The notes: generated from the sequence alone by a model not told the origin. A DNA stretch of 64,000 bases from an uncultured bacterium (GCA_905214715.1 CAJMMT010000003.1:62001-126000); one strand, 5' to 3'. Shown: positions 8,882 to 18,551, numbered from the stretch's first letter. Program-made: numbers and translations.

Positions 8882-8889
8882 CAAATATA
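8882..8889 (-). promoter_or_regulatory. -7 box TATATTTG for the minus-strand secreted-protein operon
   Basis: CAAATATA on the plus strand reads TATATTTG on the minus strand. If used, the mRNA leader is about 260 nt and contains the whole foldback element. An inverted repeat GTTAGC/GCTAAC (8858-8863 and 8872-8877) lies at the predicted start. Confidence 0.4.
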
Positions 8890-8969
8890 AATATCCCATA
8901 TCACTGCTTGAACCCTTATACGGAAGCTATACGGAACTTTGGCGGTACGTGGCGCGTTATATCTAAAAA

Positions 8970-8977
8970 TAAGTTTG
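8970..8977 (+). promoter_or_regulatory. -7 box TAAGTTTG directly before the outer-membrane protein gene
   Basis: This exact TAnnTTTG match ends 3 bp before the ATG at 8981, implying a leaderless transcript. Confidence 0.4.
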
Positions 8978-8980
8978 GTT

Positions 8981-9646
8981 ATGAAAAAGATTTACGCTAT
9001 CGCCGCTCTGACTCTTGCCGCTATCCCGACTGCCTCTCATGCGCAGTATTACAATATCGCCAACCAGGTAGCCAACGTTCTGCAGGCACCGCTCAACGGC
9101 TCGCCACGTTACAAAGGATTTGTGGAGGCTTCATATATAAAAGGCCTCGGCAACATCGAAGCTGATTTTCTGGAAGTTTCAACCTCACAGGGTATGCAGT
9201 ACAACTCATGGTTCTATATGGGGGTTGGCCTCGGTGTGTCGGTCGTATTCTCACATCAGGACGACAATGTACCTCCCGACTACTGGAACCAACCCGGATA
9301 CATCGACCGTCAGTCCCGCACAACAGGTGTGATGATACCTCTCTTCACCGATTTCCGATTCACTCCGTGGGGCAACAACACCGGTCTGTATATCGACATA
9401 AAGGCAGGATGTTCGTTCTTGGTAGGCAAAGATTATCTGCGCATAAACCAGGGATACCTGACAAATCAGGAATACTTCTATCTCAAGCCATCCATAGGCA
9501 TTAAGGTTCCGGTAAACAAAGAAAAAACCAAACAGGCCATCGACTTCGGAGTAAGCTATCAGCTGCTCACCTCAAACTACTGGAGCGGTTATTATACAGA
9601 CCGGGCCATAAACGGTCTCGGCCTCTCGATAGCCTACGAGTGGTAA
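8981..9646 (+). CDS. Predicted outer-membrane beta-barrel protein
   Basis: The start at 8981 is chosen because it gives a clean signal peptide, MKKIYAIAALTLAAIPTASHA; an in-frame upstream ATG at 8939 would put 14 residues in front of it. The mature part of about 200 residues shows alternating aromatic and polar strands (SWFYMGVGLGVSVVF, TGLYIDIKAGCSFLVG, QAIDFGVSYQLLTS) and ends in YEW, an aromatic terminus typical of outer-membrane barrels. The predicted topology is a small 8-strand barrel. No specific family was recognised and no ligand can be proposed. It is likely monocistronic, since a terminator-like hairpin follows. Confidence 0.75.
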   Translation: MKKIYAIAALTLAAIPTASHAQYYNIANQVANVLQAPLNGSPRYKGFVEASYIKGLGNIEADFLEVSTSQGMQYNSWFYMGVGLGVSVVFSHQDDNVPPDYWNQPGYIDRQSRTTGVMIPLFTDFRFTPWGNNTGLYIDIKAGCSFLVGKDYLRINQGYLTNQEYFYLKPSIGIKVPVNKEKTKQAIDFGVSYQLLTSNYWSGYYTDRAINGLGLSIAYEW

Positions 9647-9682
9647 ACGTACTTAAAACTCTCCTTCCCTTTCAAATGTAAT

Positions 9683-9725
9683 TTGCTATGTGAATCTACG
9701 TTATTCATATAGCAATCTTTTTTTT
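9683..9725 (+). terminator. Hairpin and T tract abutting the next start codon
   Basis: TTGCTATGTGAAT (9683-9695) pairs with 9703-9715, with one G-U pair, and is followed by eight T residues (9718-9725). The T run ends one base before the ATG of the M6 protease gene. It could terminate the outer-membrane protein transcript or attenuate the protease gene. Confidence 0.65.
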
Positions 9726-9726
9726 C

Positions 9727-11514
9727 ATGACAAGACTTCTTTTCTCCATAACACTGCTCACTCTCCCGGCTATCTCGATGTTTGCCGTGAAAGCATGGCC
9801 CGGAACGATAGATTATCGCCAACCTGACGGATCTATAATAAAGGTCCGGATTGTTGGCGGCCGCACGCACCACTACCTTATGTCGGCAGAGGGGTATCCT
9901 CTTATGGCGCTCCTATCGGGGGAGTGCCGCTACGCCATGCTCGACAAGGATGGTTATCCGGTTCCTTCCGATATGATGATTTCCTCAATCCCTACCCGCA
10001 AGGCAGATGAGCATGCTTTCCTCAGGAATTACAATCCGGCCAACACGATAAAGGCATTTGAACGAATCGTGAGGGAAAAAGTCGACGATATAACCCCATA
10101 CAACAAAATATCCGCTTCGGATACAAAAGGTAGAATCGGTCTTTGCGACTCACCTCTGACCGCCATGGGCGAAAAACATACTCTCGTCATTTTGTGCAAT
10201 TACTCCGATACAAAATTCAGTATAGAAAACCCGAAGGAGTTTTTCTCAGACATGCTGAATAAAGAAGGATTCTCTGAATATGGGGCCACCGGTTCTGTAA
10301 GAGACTTCTTCATATCGAACTCCGGAGGTAAATTCGCGCCCGTTTTCGATGTATACGGACCAGTCGATTTGCCCAATAAACGTTTCTATTATGGCAGGAA
10401 CAATTATTATGGCAATGAACCGTATGCTCACGAAATGGTTATCGATGCGGCAAAGATTCTTGATGACGAGATTGATTTCTCCAGATACGACACCGATGGA
10501 GACGGTATAGTTGACAATGTATTCATAATATATGCCGGTTATGGTGAAGCGGATACCGCCCGCTCAGCAAATGTATGGCCTCACTCATATGAACTCATCA
10601 AGGCGAAGCCGGAAAACAGATATATCCACGACGGTGTAACGCTGAACCACTATGCCTGCACCAACGAACTCGCCGGGAATTACGACCGGCCGGCCGGAAT
10701 CGGAACTTTCGTACATGAATTCAGCCACGTTCTCGGGCTTCCGGATCTTTATACCACAGTCTACAACGAGGCCTTCACCCCGGGTGAATGGTCTACGATG
10801 GACAGCGGACCCTATAACAACGAAGGACGCACTCCACCCTATTATTCATCGTTTGAACGCTACGCCCTCGGATGGCTCGACCCGAAACCTCTCGACACGG
10901 GGTATATACCGATCGAACCTCTTCCGGACTCCAACTGCGCGTATATGGTAACCGGTGATAGTCCGAACGAGTTCTTTTTGTTCGAAAACCGCCAGCAACA
11001 AGGTTACGACAGTTTCCTGCCCGGACACGGACTGCTTATATGGCACATTGATTTCGACAGCGATATATGGGAAAAGAATACAGTGAACAACGACCCCGAC
11101 CATCAGAGGGTAGACCTTATAGAGGCTGACCGAGATCTGTATCCCGAAACGCGCGACACCGATGCCTTTCCGACAGTATACGGCTATGATAAATTCACAC
11201 CGCTATCCGATCCTGCATTCCTTACTTGGGATGGAAATCCAACCTCTTTCGCTCTGACGCTGATATCCGAAAAGGGAAATCTTATAGAAGTCACCGTCGA
11301 AAGGAATGAAAGCCAAGTGAAAACTTTAACCGGCGACGCAACCGGACGTTGGTACCGATTGGAAGGAAGAACCCTCAGCACCATATACAATGCAACCCTC
11401 TATGACACGCAAGGACATCGCCTGTCATATGGAGACGGATTCATCCTGCCGGAGGCGGGAATATATATGTTGAAAGCCTCCACCGGAGAAACCGCTAAAA
11501 TATACTGCAAATAA
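9727..11514 (+). CDS. Secreted M6-family zinc metalloprotease with type IX sorting domain
   Basis: This 595-residue protein has a signal peptide (about 1-22). The zinc-binding motif HEFSH is at residues 330-334 and continues VLGLPDLY, as in the immune-inhibitor-A (M6) peptidases. A DTDGDGIVDN calcium-loop-like segment precedes it at about residues 256-265. The final ~65 residues resemble a type A sorting domain of the type IX secretion system, ending AGIYMLKASTGETAKIYCK, so the enzyme is probably exported to the cell surface or medium. Family length is normal. The ATG lies one base after a terminator-like T tract. Substrates are unknown; protein degradation in the gut is a reasonable guess. 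Confidence 0.88.
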   Translation: MTRLLFSITLLTLPAISMFAVKAWPGTIDYRQPDGSIIKVRIVGGRTHHYLMSAEGYPLMALLSGECRYAMLDKDGYPVPSDMMISSIPTRKADEHAFLRNYNPANTIKAFERIVREKVDDITPYNKISASDTKGRIGLCDSPLTAMGEKHTLVILCNYSDTKFSIENPKEFFSDMLNKEGFSEYGATGSVRDFFISNSGGKFAPVFDVYGPVDLPNKRFYYGRNNYYGNEPYAHEMVIDAAKILDDEIDFSRYDTDGDGIVDNVFIIYAGYGEADTARSANVWPHSYELIKAKPENRYIHDGVTLNHYACTNELAGNYDRPAGIGTFVHEFSHVLGLPDLYTTVYNEAFTPGEWSTMDSGPYNNEGRTPPYYSSFERYALGWLDPKPLDTGYIPIEPLPDSNCAYMVTGDSPNEFFLFENRQQQGYDSFLPGHGLLIWHIDFDSDIWEKNTVNNDPDHQRVDLIEADRDLYPETRDTDAFPTVYGYDKFTPLSDPAFLTWDGNPTSFALTLISEKGNLIEVTVERNESQVKTLTGDATGRWYRLEGRTLSTIYNATLYDTQGHRLSYGDGFILPEAGIYMLKASTGETAKIYCK

Positions 11515-11518
11515 AACA

Positions 11519-11560
11519 ATCCCGCCATATCTGAAATTCAGACATCGGCGGGATCTTTTT
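11519..11560. terminator. Intrinsic terminator between convergent genes
   Basis: ATCCCGCC (11519-11526) pairs with GGCGGGAT (11547-11554), with an inner CTGA/TCAG pairing and a following T run (11556-11560). It serves the M6 protease gene and probably dnaJ from the other side. Confidence 0.85.
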
Positions 11561-11573
11561 ATGAAGCGAGGTC

Positions 11574-12785
11574 TTATTCTCCCCTGTTCTCTTTGTTGAA
11601 TATATGCCTCAGACGCGAGAATATGCGCTGGGAGGTCGAGGCCGAAGGCATGATGTTGGAGGAGTCTTTCAGGCTCTCTATCGCGCTTCGTTCCCCTTCG
11701 CTGAGATTCTCGGGCACGTAAACCATGACATTTACAAGCAAGTCTCCTTTGGAGGCGTTGTTGTTGAATTCGGGCAAACCTTTGCCACGAAGTCTGAGCA
11801 CCTTGCCAGGTTGAGTTCCGGCAGCGATCTTCACTTTTGCACGTCCGTCTACCATCGGAATCTCGGCCGATCCTCCTAAAGCTGCAGTAGGGAAGTCGAG
11901 CATCAGATTGTAGATAAGGTCTTTTCCATCGCGTATAAGTTCGGAATTCTTCTCTTCCTGTATGACTATAAGCAGGTCGCCGTTCACGCCGCCATGGCGC
12001 GGAGCGTTGCCCTGCCCTCTCATGGTAAGGGTCATTCCATCCTCCACACCGGCCGGTATGCGGAACGATACAATCTCTTCCTTACGCTCTACGCCCGAAC
12101 CTCCGCAATACTGGCAGGTCTCCGATATCACCTTCCCCTCGCCATTACAGTCAGGACAGACGCTCTGACTCTGCATCGGCCCCATGAAGGTCTGCTGCAC
12201 GGTGTTGATATACCCGGTGCCATGACAACGTTCACAAGTCTTGAATGCCGTGCCGTCTTTGGCTCCCGTGCCATTGCAATGGGAGCAGGCAACCATACGC
12301 GGCAACTTGAGCTTCTTGTCCACGCCGTTCATTATATCCTGAAGGGTAACCTTCACCGTAATACGCAAGTCGGTACCTTTATTGACATGCTTGCGGGGCT
12401 GACGACCGCGACCGCCGGAGCTGTAACCACCGAACGAGCCACCCATATCCCCGAATATATCGCCGAAATGGGCGAATATATCTTCCATCGACATGCCGCC
12501 TCCGCCGAAACCGTAGTTGCCGCCTCCGCCTCCGAATCCCTGAGGTCCCATGGAATGGCCGAACTGGTCATAACGCTGACGCTTCTCCGTATCGCTGAGC
12601 ACGTCGTAAGCCTCGGCCGCCTCTTTGAATTTCTCTTCAGCAGCCTTTCGCTCCGACTCGGGCTTGTCGCCATACTTGTCGGGATGATATTTAATGGCCA
12701 TCTTACGGTAGGCCTTCTTTATTTCATCTGCCGTGGCGTTTTTGGCAACACCAAGTACCTCGTAATAATCTCTTTTTTCTGCCAT
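11574..12785 (-). CDS. dnaJ: Chaperone protein DnaJ
   Basis: This 403-residue co-chaperone stimulates DnaK ATPase and delivers unfolded clients. The J domain covers about residues 4-75 with the HPD motif in [11 protein letters not shown] Gly/Phe-rich linker follows (about 80-135). Four CxxCxGxG zinc repeats are present ([32 protein letters not shown]), and then the C-terminal substrate-binding domains. Length and architecture are normal for type I DnaJ. It lies 49 bp downstream of grpE on the same strand, the usual heat-shock pairing; dnaK is not in this window. Confidence 0.97.
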   Translation of the reverse strand: MAEKRDYYEVLGVAKNATADEIKKAYRKMAIKYHPDKYGDKPESERKAAEEKFKEAAEAYDVLSDTEKRQRYDQFGHSMGPQGFGGGGGNYGFGGGGMSMEDIFAHFGDIFGDMGGSFGGYSSGGRGRQPRKHVNKGTDLRITVKVTLQDIMNGVDKKLKLPRMVACSHCNGTGAKDGTAFKTCERCHGTGYINTVQQTFMGPMQSQSVCPDCNGEGKVISETCQYCGGSGVERKEEIVSFRIPAGVEDGMTLTMRGQGNAPRHGGVNGDLLIVIQEEKNSELIRDGKDLIYNLMLDFPTAALGGSAEIPMVDGRAKVKIAAGTQPGKVLRLRGKGLPEFNNNASKGDLLVNVMVYVPENLSEGERSAIESLKDSSNIMPSASTSQRIFSRLRHIFNKENRGE

Positions 12786-12834
12786 GTTTCTTTAAATTGA
12801 GCGGTTCGGCAAACAGTTTATCAGCTGCCGGTTA

Positions 12835-13494
12835 TTACTGTGCAACCGCCACTTTGGCATGACGAAGCACCTTGTCGTTAATCATATACCCCTTCTGCAC
12901 AGTATCTATCACCTTCCCTTTCTGGTCGTCTGACTGGGCGGGTACCTGGGCTATTGCCTCATGAAGATCGGCGTCGAAGGGCTCTCCGGTAGAGTTTATT
13001 TCTTTCACGCCATTGGCCTCAAGATACTTCACGAACTTATGATAAATCAGCTTCATCCCCTCCACTACACTTTCGGCGCTCTCGCTGTTGGCCGAAGCCT
13101 CTATGCCGCGTTCGAAATCGTCGAGTATCGGAAGAAGACCTTTCATCACATTCTCACCGGCATTCTTGATCAGTTCCGACTTCTCGCGAAGCGTGCGTTT
13201 GCGGAAATTGTCAAACTCAGCCATAAGGAACATATATTCCTTTTTCTCTTTCTCAAGCTGGGCTTGCACATCTGCCAACTGATTTTCAAGAGTATTCACT
13301 TCCTGTTCGGCCTGGGTGTCTTCGGTTTCGCCGGCATAGTCTCCGTCTACCTCAACTGTCTCGGATTGTCCGTTTCCTTCTTTGGCATTCTCATTTCCAA
13401 CCTCATTTTCAGGTTGGGCATTACCTTTTGCAGAAGCCGGCTCACTGCCGTCAGTGTGCCGTGAATATTTATAATAACGCTTGTTCTTGCTCAT
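12835..13494 (-). CDS. grpE: Nucleotide exchange factor GrpE
   Basis: This 219-residue protein exchanges ADP for ATP on DnaK. The first ~65 residues are a long acidic Glu/Asn/Gly-rich extension. A coiled coil follows (about 65-110, ENQLADVQAQLEKEKKEY), then the core with EFDNFRKRT and a C-terminal beta domain containing DADLHEAIAQVP and VQKGYMINDKVLRHAKVAV, the family signature. It is upstream of dnaJ in one operon. A 6-bp palindrome (CCCTAT-CTG-ATAGGG, 13529-13543) lies 35 bp upstream of the start. Confidence 0.96.
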   Translation of the reverse strand: MSKNKRYYKYSRHTDGSEPASAKGNAQPENEVGNENAKEGNGQSETVEVDGDYAGETEDTQAEQEVNTLENQLADVQAQLEKEKKEYMFLMAEFDNFRKRTLREKSELIKNAGENVMKGLLPILDDFERGIEASANSESAESVVEGMKLIYHKFVKYLEANGVKEINSTGEPFDADLHEAIAQVPAQSDDQKGKVIDTVQKGYMINDKVLRHAKVAVAQ

Positions 13495-13528
13495 GTTTTT
13501 ATCTTTATAAACGGGGTGTAAGCAACTC

Positions 13529-13543
13529 CCCTATCTGATAGGG
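13529..13543. promoter_or_regulatory. Inverted repeat upstream of grpE, possible operator
   Basis: CCCTAT-CTG-ATAGGG is a perfect 6-bp inverted repeat between ispE and grpE-dnaJ, placed in the 5' region of the heat-shock operon. It does not resemble CIRCE. A regulatory role is only a guess. Confidence 0.25.
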
Positions 13544-13632
13544 TATACATTTACGACAGCAAAAATCGTGCCAACAACCATGCTGTTTCAAGGAAAAAAC
13601 AAGTCAATACCTCTTTTGGTTTTATACGTCTA

Positions 13633-14502
13633 TCAAAGCTTGCAGACGTATTTCCCACGATCAAACATGGATGCCGCATGTCGTATAGTTTCTTCATCGC
13701 GATACAACCCGTAGATTGAACTTCCGCTACCTGACATTGAGGCGTATACGGCACCGCAATCATACAGTTTCTCCTTTATGGCGCCCAATTCAGGATGAGC
13801 CGGAAATATGGATGCCTCGAAGTCGTTCACAACATACTCTTTCCATTCCTCAATCGGCAATTTCCCTAAGTTCCGAAGATCGAAGCGCGGTGCGCGTGGG
13901 GATATGCCCGCAAATGCCTCTTTGGTCGATATATATACTTCAGGTTTGACAATGAGCGCCCACCAACCGTCAAGTTTCAGGCTCACTTCTTCAAATCTCT
14001 CGCCCACTCCGCCGGCAAACAGTGGTCGATTCTCAAGAAAGAAGGGACAGTCGGCCCCGAGCGACAATGCGATACCCGACAAGGCCTCTTTCTCAAGCCT
14101 ACGTCCGGTCAGTCTATTCAGCATGTTCAACGTGAAAGCCGCATCCGCGCTCCCTCCTCCGAGGCCCGCTCCGTCGGGCAGATGTTTTTCAAGTGTCAGC
14201 TTCATATCGGGCATAGCCACGTCTCTTGCAACACATTCCCCCCGGAAAGCGTTTACCGCACGTACCACGAGATTCTTTTCCGGGGGGCAGTCTATATGCC
14301 TGCCTAAAAATTGGAAGTCATCCCCACCACCGGAATGGTTAACCGTTATCTCCAGGATATCACAAAATGGAGTAGGATTCTCAGGAGTACCGTTAAAACG
14401 GCCTACCGGATAAAAAAGCGTCTCAAGATCGTGATAACCATCAGATCTACGCCTTACCACGCTCAACCCTATATTAAGTTTGGCATTTACAAATTCTATC
14501 AT
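13633..14502 (-). CDS. ispE: 4-diphosphocytidyl-2-C-methyl-D-erythritol kinase
   Basis: This 289-residue GHMP kinase phosphorylates the 2-hydroxyl of CDP-methylerythritol in the non-mevalonate isoprenoid pathway. It has the N-terminal NAKLNIGLSVV segment, the glycine-rich ATP loop LPDGAGLGGGSADAA (about residues 108-122), and the C-terminal GHMP motif YASMSGSGSSIYGL. Its start codon overlaps the stop of the upstream MATE gene by 4 bp (ATGA), so the two are translationally coupled. Length is typical. Confidence 0.95.
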   Translation of the reverse strand: MIEFVNAKLNIGLSVVRRRSDGYHDLETLFYPVGRFNGTPENPTPFCDILEITVNHSGGGDDFQFLGRHIDCPPEKNLVVRAVNAFRGECVARDVAMPDMKLTLEKHLPDGAGLGGGSADAAFTLNMLNRLTGRRLEKEALSGIALSLGADCPFFLENRPLFAGGVGERFEEVSLKLDGWWALIVKPEVYISTKEAFAGISPRAPRFDLRNLGKLPIEEWKEYVVNDFEASIFPAHPELGAIKEKLYDCGAVYASMSGSGSSIYGLYRDEETIRHAASMFDRGKYVCKL

Positions 14503-15836
14503 AATTGTTTTATTTTATGCAGTTCAGCCGGATAACGCGCTCCTAACAATGCGCCCCTAAGAAACAGATATCCCATGAATCCTGTCCAAAGAATGGCGAG
14601 ACCCCCTCGGACTCCAAGCAAAATGTTCAATATAAAAAAGAAAAGTCCGGAAAGCAATGTGGCCCAAAACATAGCGCCCGTACGCGTAAGGCCGATATAT
14701 AAGCCGTCGAATATAAACGCACCGACGGCAAGAGGTGGCAAAGCCACAAACACCCACCTGATATCCCATATACAGTCTACAACCCTCCGGGAGTCGGTAA
14801 AAAGACCTGACAATGACATTCCGGCAAAAGAGTAGAACATCATAAAAAACAGAGCGACACCGGCTGACCATAGAAGCAGATGGCGTGTGGCGAGACGCAC
14901 CTCATCGATACATCGCCTTCCGACTCCCTTCCCTATCAATGCCTCTGCGGCATGGGCAAATCCATCCATAAAGAAGGAAAAGAACGTAAAAAACTGCATC
15001 AACACCGCATTGGCCGCGAGCGCGGTCTCGCCCATGCTGCCGGCAAAAGAAGTCATACCTACAGAAACAGCCATCACGCAGGCCGAACGGAAAAAGAGAG
15101 AGCCGTTGACGGTCAGAAATCCTGCCGACCCATCTCTTCGGAACACCGACCCCATTTCTGAAAATAGACTTTTACCAACAACAGAGGTGTCCGCATCTAT
15201 CCTTTTACGCCAAAGTCTCAAAGATATACACAGAGCGATTGCAAATCCCGCCCATTGAGCCGCCGCCGTACCTACTGCAAGTCCCGGAAATCCGATACCG
15301 AACCCGAAAACCAGAACAAGCGATAGAGGAATGTTAACAAGATTCGTAACTATCGACACCACCATCGGCCAGAAAGTAGACTGCATACCTACCATCCAGC
15401 CTGACATGGCCATGGTAGCCAACTGCGCGGGCGCGGCATAGATGGATATAACATAATATCCCTCGGCCTCCCGGGCTATATTTTCACCCGGCTCGATGAC
15501 TCCTGTCAGCATATCGGCCAAAGGATGACGGACGACTATCATAAGCGCTCCTATGGCAAAAGCCATGAGCAACGTTCGGCAGAAAAGGCGGCTCAATGCC
15601 TCGGTATCGCCACGACCGTATGAGGTGGCCGATATTCCGGCAGTACCCATCCTCAAAAAACCGAAAAGCCACGCCGACAGATTCATCATTGTCGCGCCCA
15701 CTCCTATCGCCGCCAGATAATGCTCGGCCCCGAGATGCCCGGCGATGGCGGTATCGCTGAGACCCAACAGCGGAACTGTTATATTCGAGACAATTGCCGG
15801 CAACGCCAATTGCAATATTCTGCGGTCTATATCCAT
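14499..15836 (-). CDS. MATE family efflux transporter (DinF-like)
   Basis: This 445-residue inner-membrane protein has about 12 hydrophobic helices. The N-terminal pattern LALPAIVSNITVPLLGLSDT, followed by AGHLGAEHYLAAIGVG, is characteristic of the MATE/DinF family of drug and cation antiporters. The second half repeats the fold. Its substrate cannot be told from sequence. It is first in a two-gene unit with ispE. A minus-strand TAAATTTG box at 15910-15917 lies about 75 bp upstream. Confidence 0.9.
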   Translation of the reverse strand: MDIDRRILQLALPAIVSNITVPLLGLSDTAIAGHLGAEHYLAAIGVGATMMNLSAWLFGFLRMGTAGISATSYGRGDTEALSRLFCRTLLMAFAIGALMIVVRHPLADMLTGVIEPGENIAREAEGYYVISIYAAPAQLATMAMSGWMVGMQSTFWPMVVSIVTNLVNIPLSLVLVFGFGIGFPGLAVGTAAAQWAGFAIALCISLRLWRKRIDADTSVVGKSLFSEMGSVFRRDGSAGFLTVNGSLFFRSACVMAVSVGMTSFAGSMGETALAANAVLMQFFTFFSFFMDGFAHAAEALIGKGVGRRCIDEVRLATRHLLLWSAGVALFFMMFYSFAGMSLSGLFTDSRRVVDCIWDIRWVFVALPPLAVGAFIFDGLYIGLTRTGAMFWATLLSGLFFFILNILLGVRGGLAILWTGFMGYLFLRGALLGARYPAELHKIKQL

Positions 15837-15909
15837 AATCAGCGATATCCTAATTTTAAGATATGGCGAATCTCCCCCATAAGTGTCTTTTAAAAGACTC
15901 TTACATGCG

Positions 15910-15917
15910 CAAATTTA
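15910..15917 (-). promoter_or_regulatory. -7 box TAAATTTG for the MATE-ispE operon
   Basis: CAAATTTA on the plus strand gives an exact TAnnTTTG on the minus strand, about 70 bp from the MATE start. A palindrome GTCTTTTAAAAGAC near 15890 lies in the predicted leader. Confidence 0.45.
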
Positions 15918-15949
15918 ATAAAAAGGAGGGAGACTGTCGGTTTTTTCAC

Positions 15950-15957
15950 TAAATTTG
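15950..15957 (+). promoter_or_regulatory. -7 box TAAATTTG before the DUF3822 gene
   Basis: This exact TAnnTTTG match ends 5 bp before the ATG at 15963, implying a nearly leaderless mRNA for the DUF3822-rsmD operon. Confidence 0.5.
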
Positions 15958-15962
15958 CAGAT

Positions 15963-16727
15963 ATGACCGACTATTCCAACGCATCATACCGCAGCGATAC
16001 CGGACTATGGCACCTTACAGTACGCGTAAGCGACCATGGTGTCTCGGCATGGCTCAACCTCAAGGACTCTGAAACGGAACCTCCCCGAGTGCTCGTCGAC
16101 TCTACATGGCCTAAAGAACGCGACGGACTTATGGCCAAAATAGAAAACGCCGTATACGACAATCCCGATGTGCTTGATGATTACGCGGCCACTATAATCG
16201 TAGAGTCATCGCGTACGCTTGTCGTTCCGGACTCGGAACTGAAAGAGGATGGAGATGCGGAACGACTCTATACAATGGTATACAAAACGCGCAACGAAGA
16301 TGTGATGTCCGATGAATCGGGTGCGGAGACTATCCTGTTTACCCTGATTCCGGGCATGATTGCATTTCTGCGACGCACGTTCCCCGGCGCACGTGTCCGT
16401 TCCCATCTCGGTATGTTCATAGAAAAGGTCCGCGATCTCGGCGCAGGGCTGCGCATTTTTCTTGACTTGCGTCCGGGAGAGACAGATATAGTAGCCCTTA
16501 ACGGCGATACCCTATTGAGCGCATCGGTGCAACCTTATACTGAATGGACCGACATCATATACCGTATCTTCAACCTTATGGATGTCTATTCGCTGAAAAG
16601 CGACGAATGCGAAGTTTCCATCTCGGGAGCAGACGCTGACATGTATCGGAAACTATCGGAGTTTCTTGTTCCGAAATGTGCATCGGTAAGGCAATTGAAC
16701 CACGATTCTCCACAAAAAACCATATGA
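15963..16727 (+). CDS. DUF3822 family protein
   Basis: This 254-residue cytoplasmic protein has no signal peptide. The alternating strands and helices (ETILFTLIPGMIAFLRRTF, RIFLDLRPGETDIVALNGDTL) suggest an actin/ASKHA-like fold, and together with its position directly before rsmD they identify the Bacteroidetes DUF3822 family. Its role is unknown. The stop overlaps the rsmD start by 4 bp, so the two are translationally coupled. No catalytic residues can be named. Confidence 0.8.
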   Translation: MTDYSNASYRSDTGLWHLTVRVSDHGVSAWLNLKDSETEPPRVLVDSTWPKERDGLMAKIENAVYDNPDVLDDYAATIIVESSRTLVVPDSELKEDGDAERLYTMVYKTRNEDVMSDESGAETILFTLIPGMIAFLRRTFPGARVRSHLGMFIEKVRDLGAGLRIFLDLRPGETDIVALNGDTLLSASVQPYTEWTDIIYRIFNLMDVYSLKSDECEVSISGADADMYRKLSEFLVPKCASVRQLNHDSPQKTI

Positions 16728-17263
16728 GGATAATTAGAGGTAAATATGGACATCGGCGTTTCGACGTGCCACGCAACATAACGGCACGTCCCACGACAGA
16801 TTTCGCCAAGGAAAACCTGTTTAATGTTATTGAAAACATTACTGACATAGAGGGAGCCGCCGTCCTTGACCTGTTCGCCGGGACCGGGGCCATAAGCTTC
16901 GAGTTCCTCAGCCGTGGTGCGGCAGACGTTACCGCTGTGGAGATGGCGGCCACTCAGGCCAACTTCATACGGAAAGTCAAAGATATGTTGAACGATGAAA
17001 ACCTTACGGTTATACGGGGCGATGTGTTCAGGTTTATAGCGACTTGCCGTAAAAAGTTCGACATCATTTTTGCCGACCCTCCCTACGACCACAAGGATTT
17101 CGACAAGATTCCATCCCTTATTCTGAATTCCGAGATGATAAAGGATGGTACCTTAATAATAGTCGAGCATTCAAAAAACCGGGATTTCACCACACTTCCG
17201 GGGTTCAATCAGCAAAGGGTATACGGAAGCGTGAATTTTTCAATTTTCAGAATTTCCAAATAA
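16724..17263 (+). CDS. rsmD: 16S rRNA (guanine(966)-N(2))-methyltransferase RsmD
   Basis: This 179-residue SAM-dependent methyltransferase modifies G966 of 16S rRNA. The start at 16724 is chosen because it overlaps the previous stop as ATGA and gives the family N-terminus MRIIRGKYGHRRFDVP; an upstream in-frame ATG exists at 16676. Visible motifs are RPTTDFAKENLFN, the SAM loop VLDLFAGTGAISFE (about residues 46-59) and the catalytic DPPY motif (FADPPYDH). Length is normal for the family. Confidence 0.95.
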   Translation: MRIIRGKYGHRRFDVPRNITARPTTDFAKENLFNVIENITDIEGAAVLDLFAGTGAISFEFLSRGAADVTAVEMAATQANFIRKVKDMLNDENLTVIRGDVFRFIATCRKKFDIIFADPPYDHKDFDKIPSLILNSEMIKDGTLIIVEHSKNRDFTTLPGFNQQRVYGSVNFSIFRISK

Positions 17264-17335
17264 GATAATAACAGCCCGGGGATATCCAGAGCGCGTTACA
17301 GTTCTTACCCGGCCACAGAGATATAACTTTTTATT

Positions 17336-18544
17336 ATGATTAAGTTAGACACAATCGAAGAGGCTATAGATGATTTCCGCAAGGGAAAGTTTGTAATTGT
17401 TGTCGACGACGAAGACCGCGAGAATGAAGGCGACCTGATAATGGCTGCGGAGAAAGTTACTCCGGAAGATGTGAACTTCATGCTGAAGAACGCCCGCGGT
17501 GTACTATGTGTGCCTATGCCCATAGAACGTTGCAAGGAACTGGAACTTGACCGTCAGGTGGAAGACAACACATCCGTGCTCGGCACACCTTTCACAGTTA
17601 CAGTCGACAAACTCGAGGGATGCTCGACAGGAGTTTCCATACAGGACCGCGCCGCCACTATCCGGGCATTGGCCGATCCCGCGTCGACTCCACAGACATT
17701 CGGTCGTCCCGGCCACATCAATCCGCTGTATGCGCAAGACCGCGGAGTACTGCAACGGAGCGGACATACCGAAGCCGGGGTCGATTTGGCTCGTCTCGCA
17801 GGACTCCAGCCCGTAGCCACACTTATGGAGATTATGAGTGACGACGGCTCAATGGCCCGTCTGCCGGAGCTTCGCCGTCGTGCCGATGAGTGGGGACTCA
17901 AACTAATAAGCATAAAGGATCTTATCGCATACAGACTGAAGAATGATTCCATAGTGGAACGGGGCGAAGAGGTGGAGCTTCCTACAGCCTACGGGCATTT
18001 CCATCTCATACCTTTTCGCCAGAAAGACAACGGTCTCGAACATATAGCATTGATAAAGGGAGACCTGACAACTCCGGAGCCGGTGCTTACCCGAGTACAC
18101 TCTTCTTGCGCTACAGGCGACATCTTCGGGTCCATGCGTTGCGAATGCGGCGAGCAGCTTCACAAAGCCATGCAGATGATAGAGAAAGAGGGACGCGGAG
18201 CCATCATATATCTCAATCAGGAAGGACGCGGAATAGGACTCATGGATAAAATAAAGGCCTACAAACTGCAGGAAGAGGGGCTCGACACCGTAGATGCGAA
18301 CCTGCACCTCGGTCATCGCGCCGACGAACGGGATTATGGTGTGGGTGCCAATATTCTCCATTCTCTCGGTATCAGGCAGATGAGACTGCTTACCAACAAT
18401 CCTGTGAAAAGAATAGGACTGGAGGGGTATGGTCTTGAAATCGTAGAGAATATACCGCTCGAAATAGAACCTAACCAATATAACAAGTTCTACATGCAGA
18501 CTAAAAAGGTCCGCATGGGGCATAATCTTCATAAGGTAGACTGA
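17336..18544 (+). CDS. ribBA: Bifunctional 3,4-dihydroxy-2-butanone-4-phosphate synthase / GTP cyclohydrolase II
   Basis: This 402-residue fusion catalyses the two entry reactions of riboflavin synthesis. The N-terminal synthase domain (about 1-205) has [18 protein letters not shown] and the [14 protein letters not shown] motif. The C-terminal cyclohydrolase II domain (about 208-400) has the zinc ligands in [20 protein letters not shown] and the catalytic [11 protein letters not shown]. Both domains look complete. The gene is 72 bp downstream of rsmD, and the S9 peptidase starts 7 bp after its stop, so those two probably share a transcript. Confidence 0.97.
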   Translation: MIKLDTIEEAIDDFRKGKFVIVVDDEDRENEGDLIMAAEKVTPEDVNFMLKNARGVLCVPMPIERCKELELDRQVEDNTSVLGTPFTVTVDKLEGCSTGVSIQDRAATIRALADPASTPQTFGRPGHINPLYAQDRGVLQRSGHTEAGVDLARLAGLQPVATLMEIMSDDGSMARLPELRRRADEWGLKLISIKDLIAYRLKNDSIVERGEEVELPTAYGHFHLIPFRQKDNGLEHIALIKGDLTTPEPVLTRVHSSCATGDIFGSMRCECGEQLHKAMQMIEKEGRGAIIYLNQEGRGIGLMDKIKAYKLQEEGLDTVDANLHLGHRADERDYGVGANILHSLGIRQMRLLTNNPVKRIGLEGYGLEIVENIPLEIEPNQYNKFYMQTKKVRMGHNLHKVD

Positions 18545-18551
18545 CAGTATC

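Noticed and set aside
11994..12800. A 268-codon open frame antisense to dnaJ
   Set aside because: It lies wholly over the dnaJ zinc-finger and J-domain sequence and has no family features.
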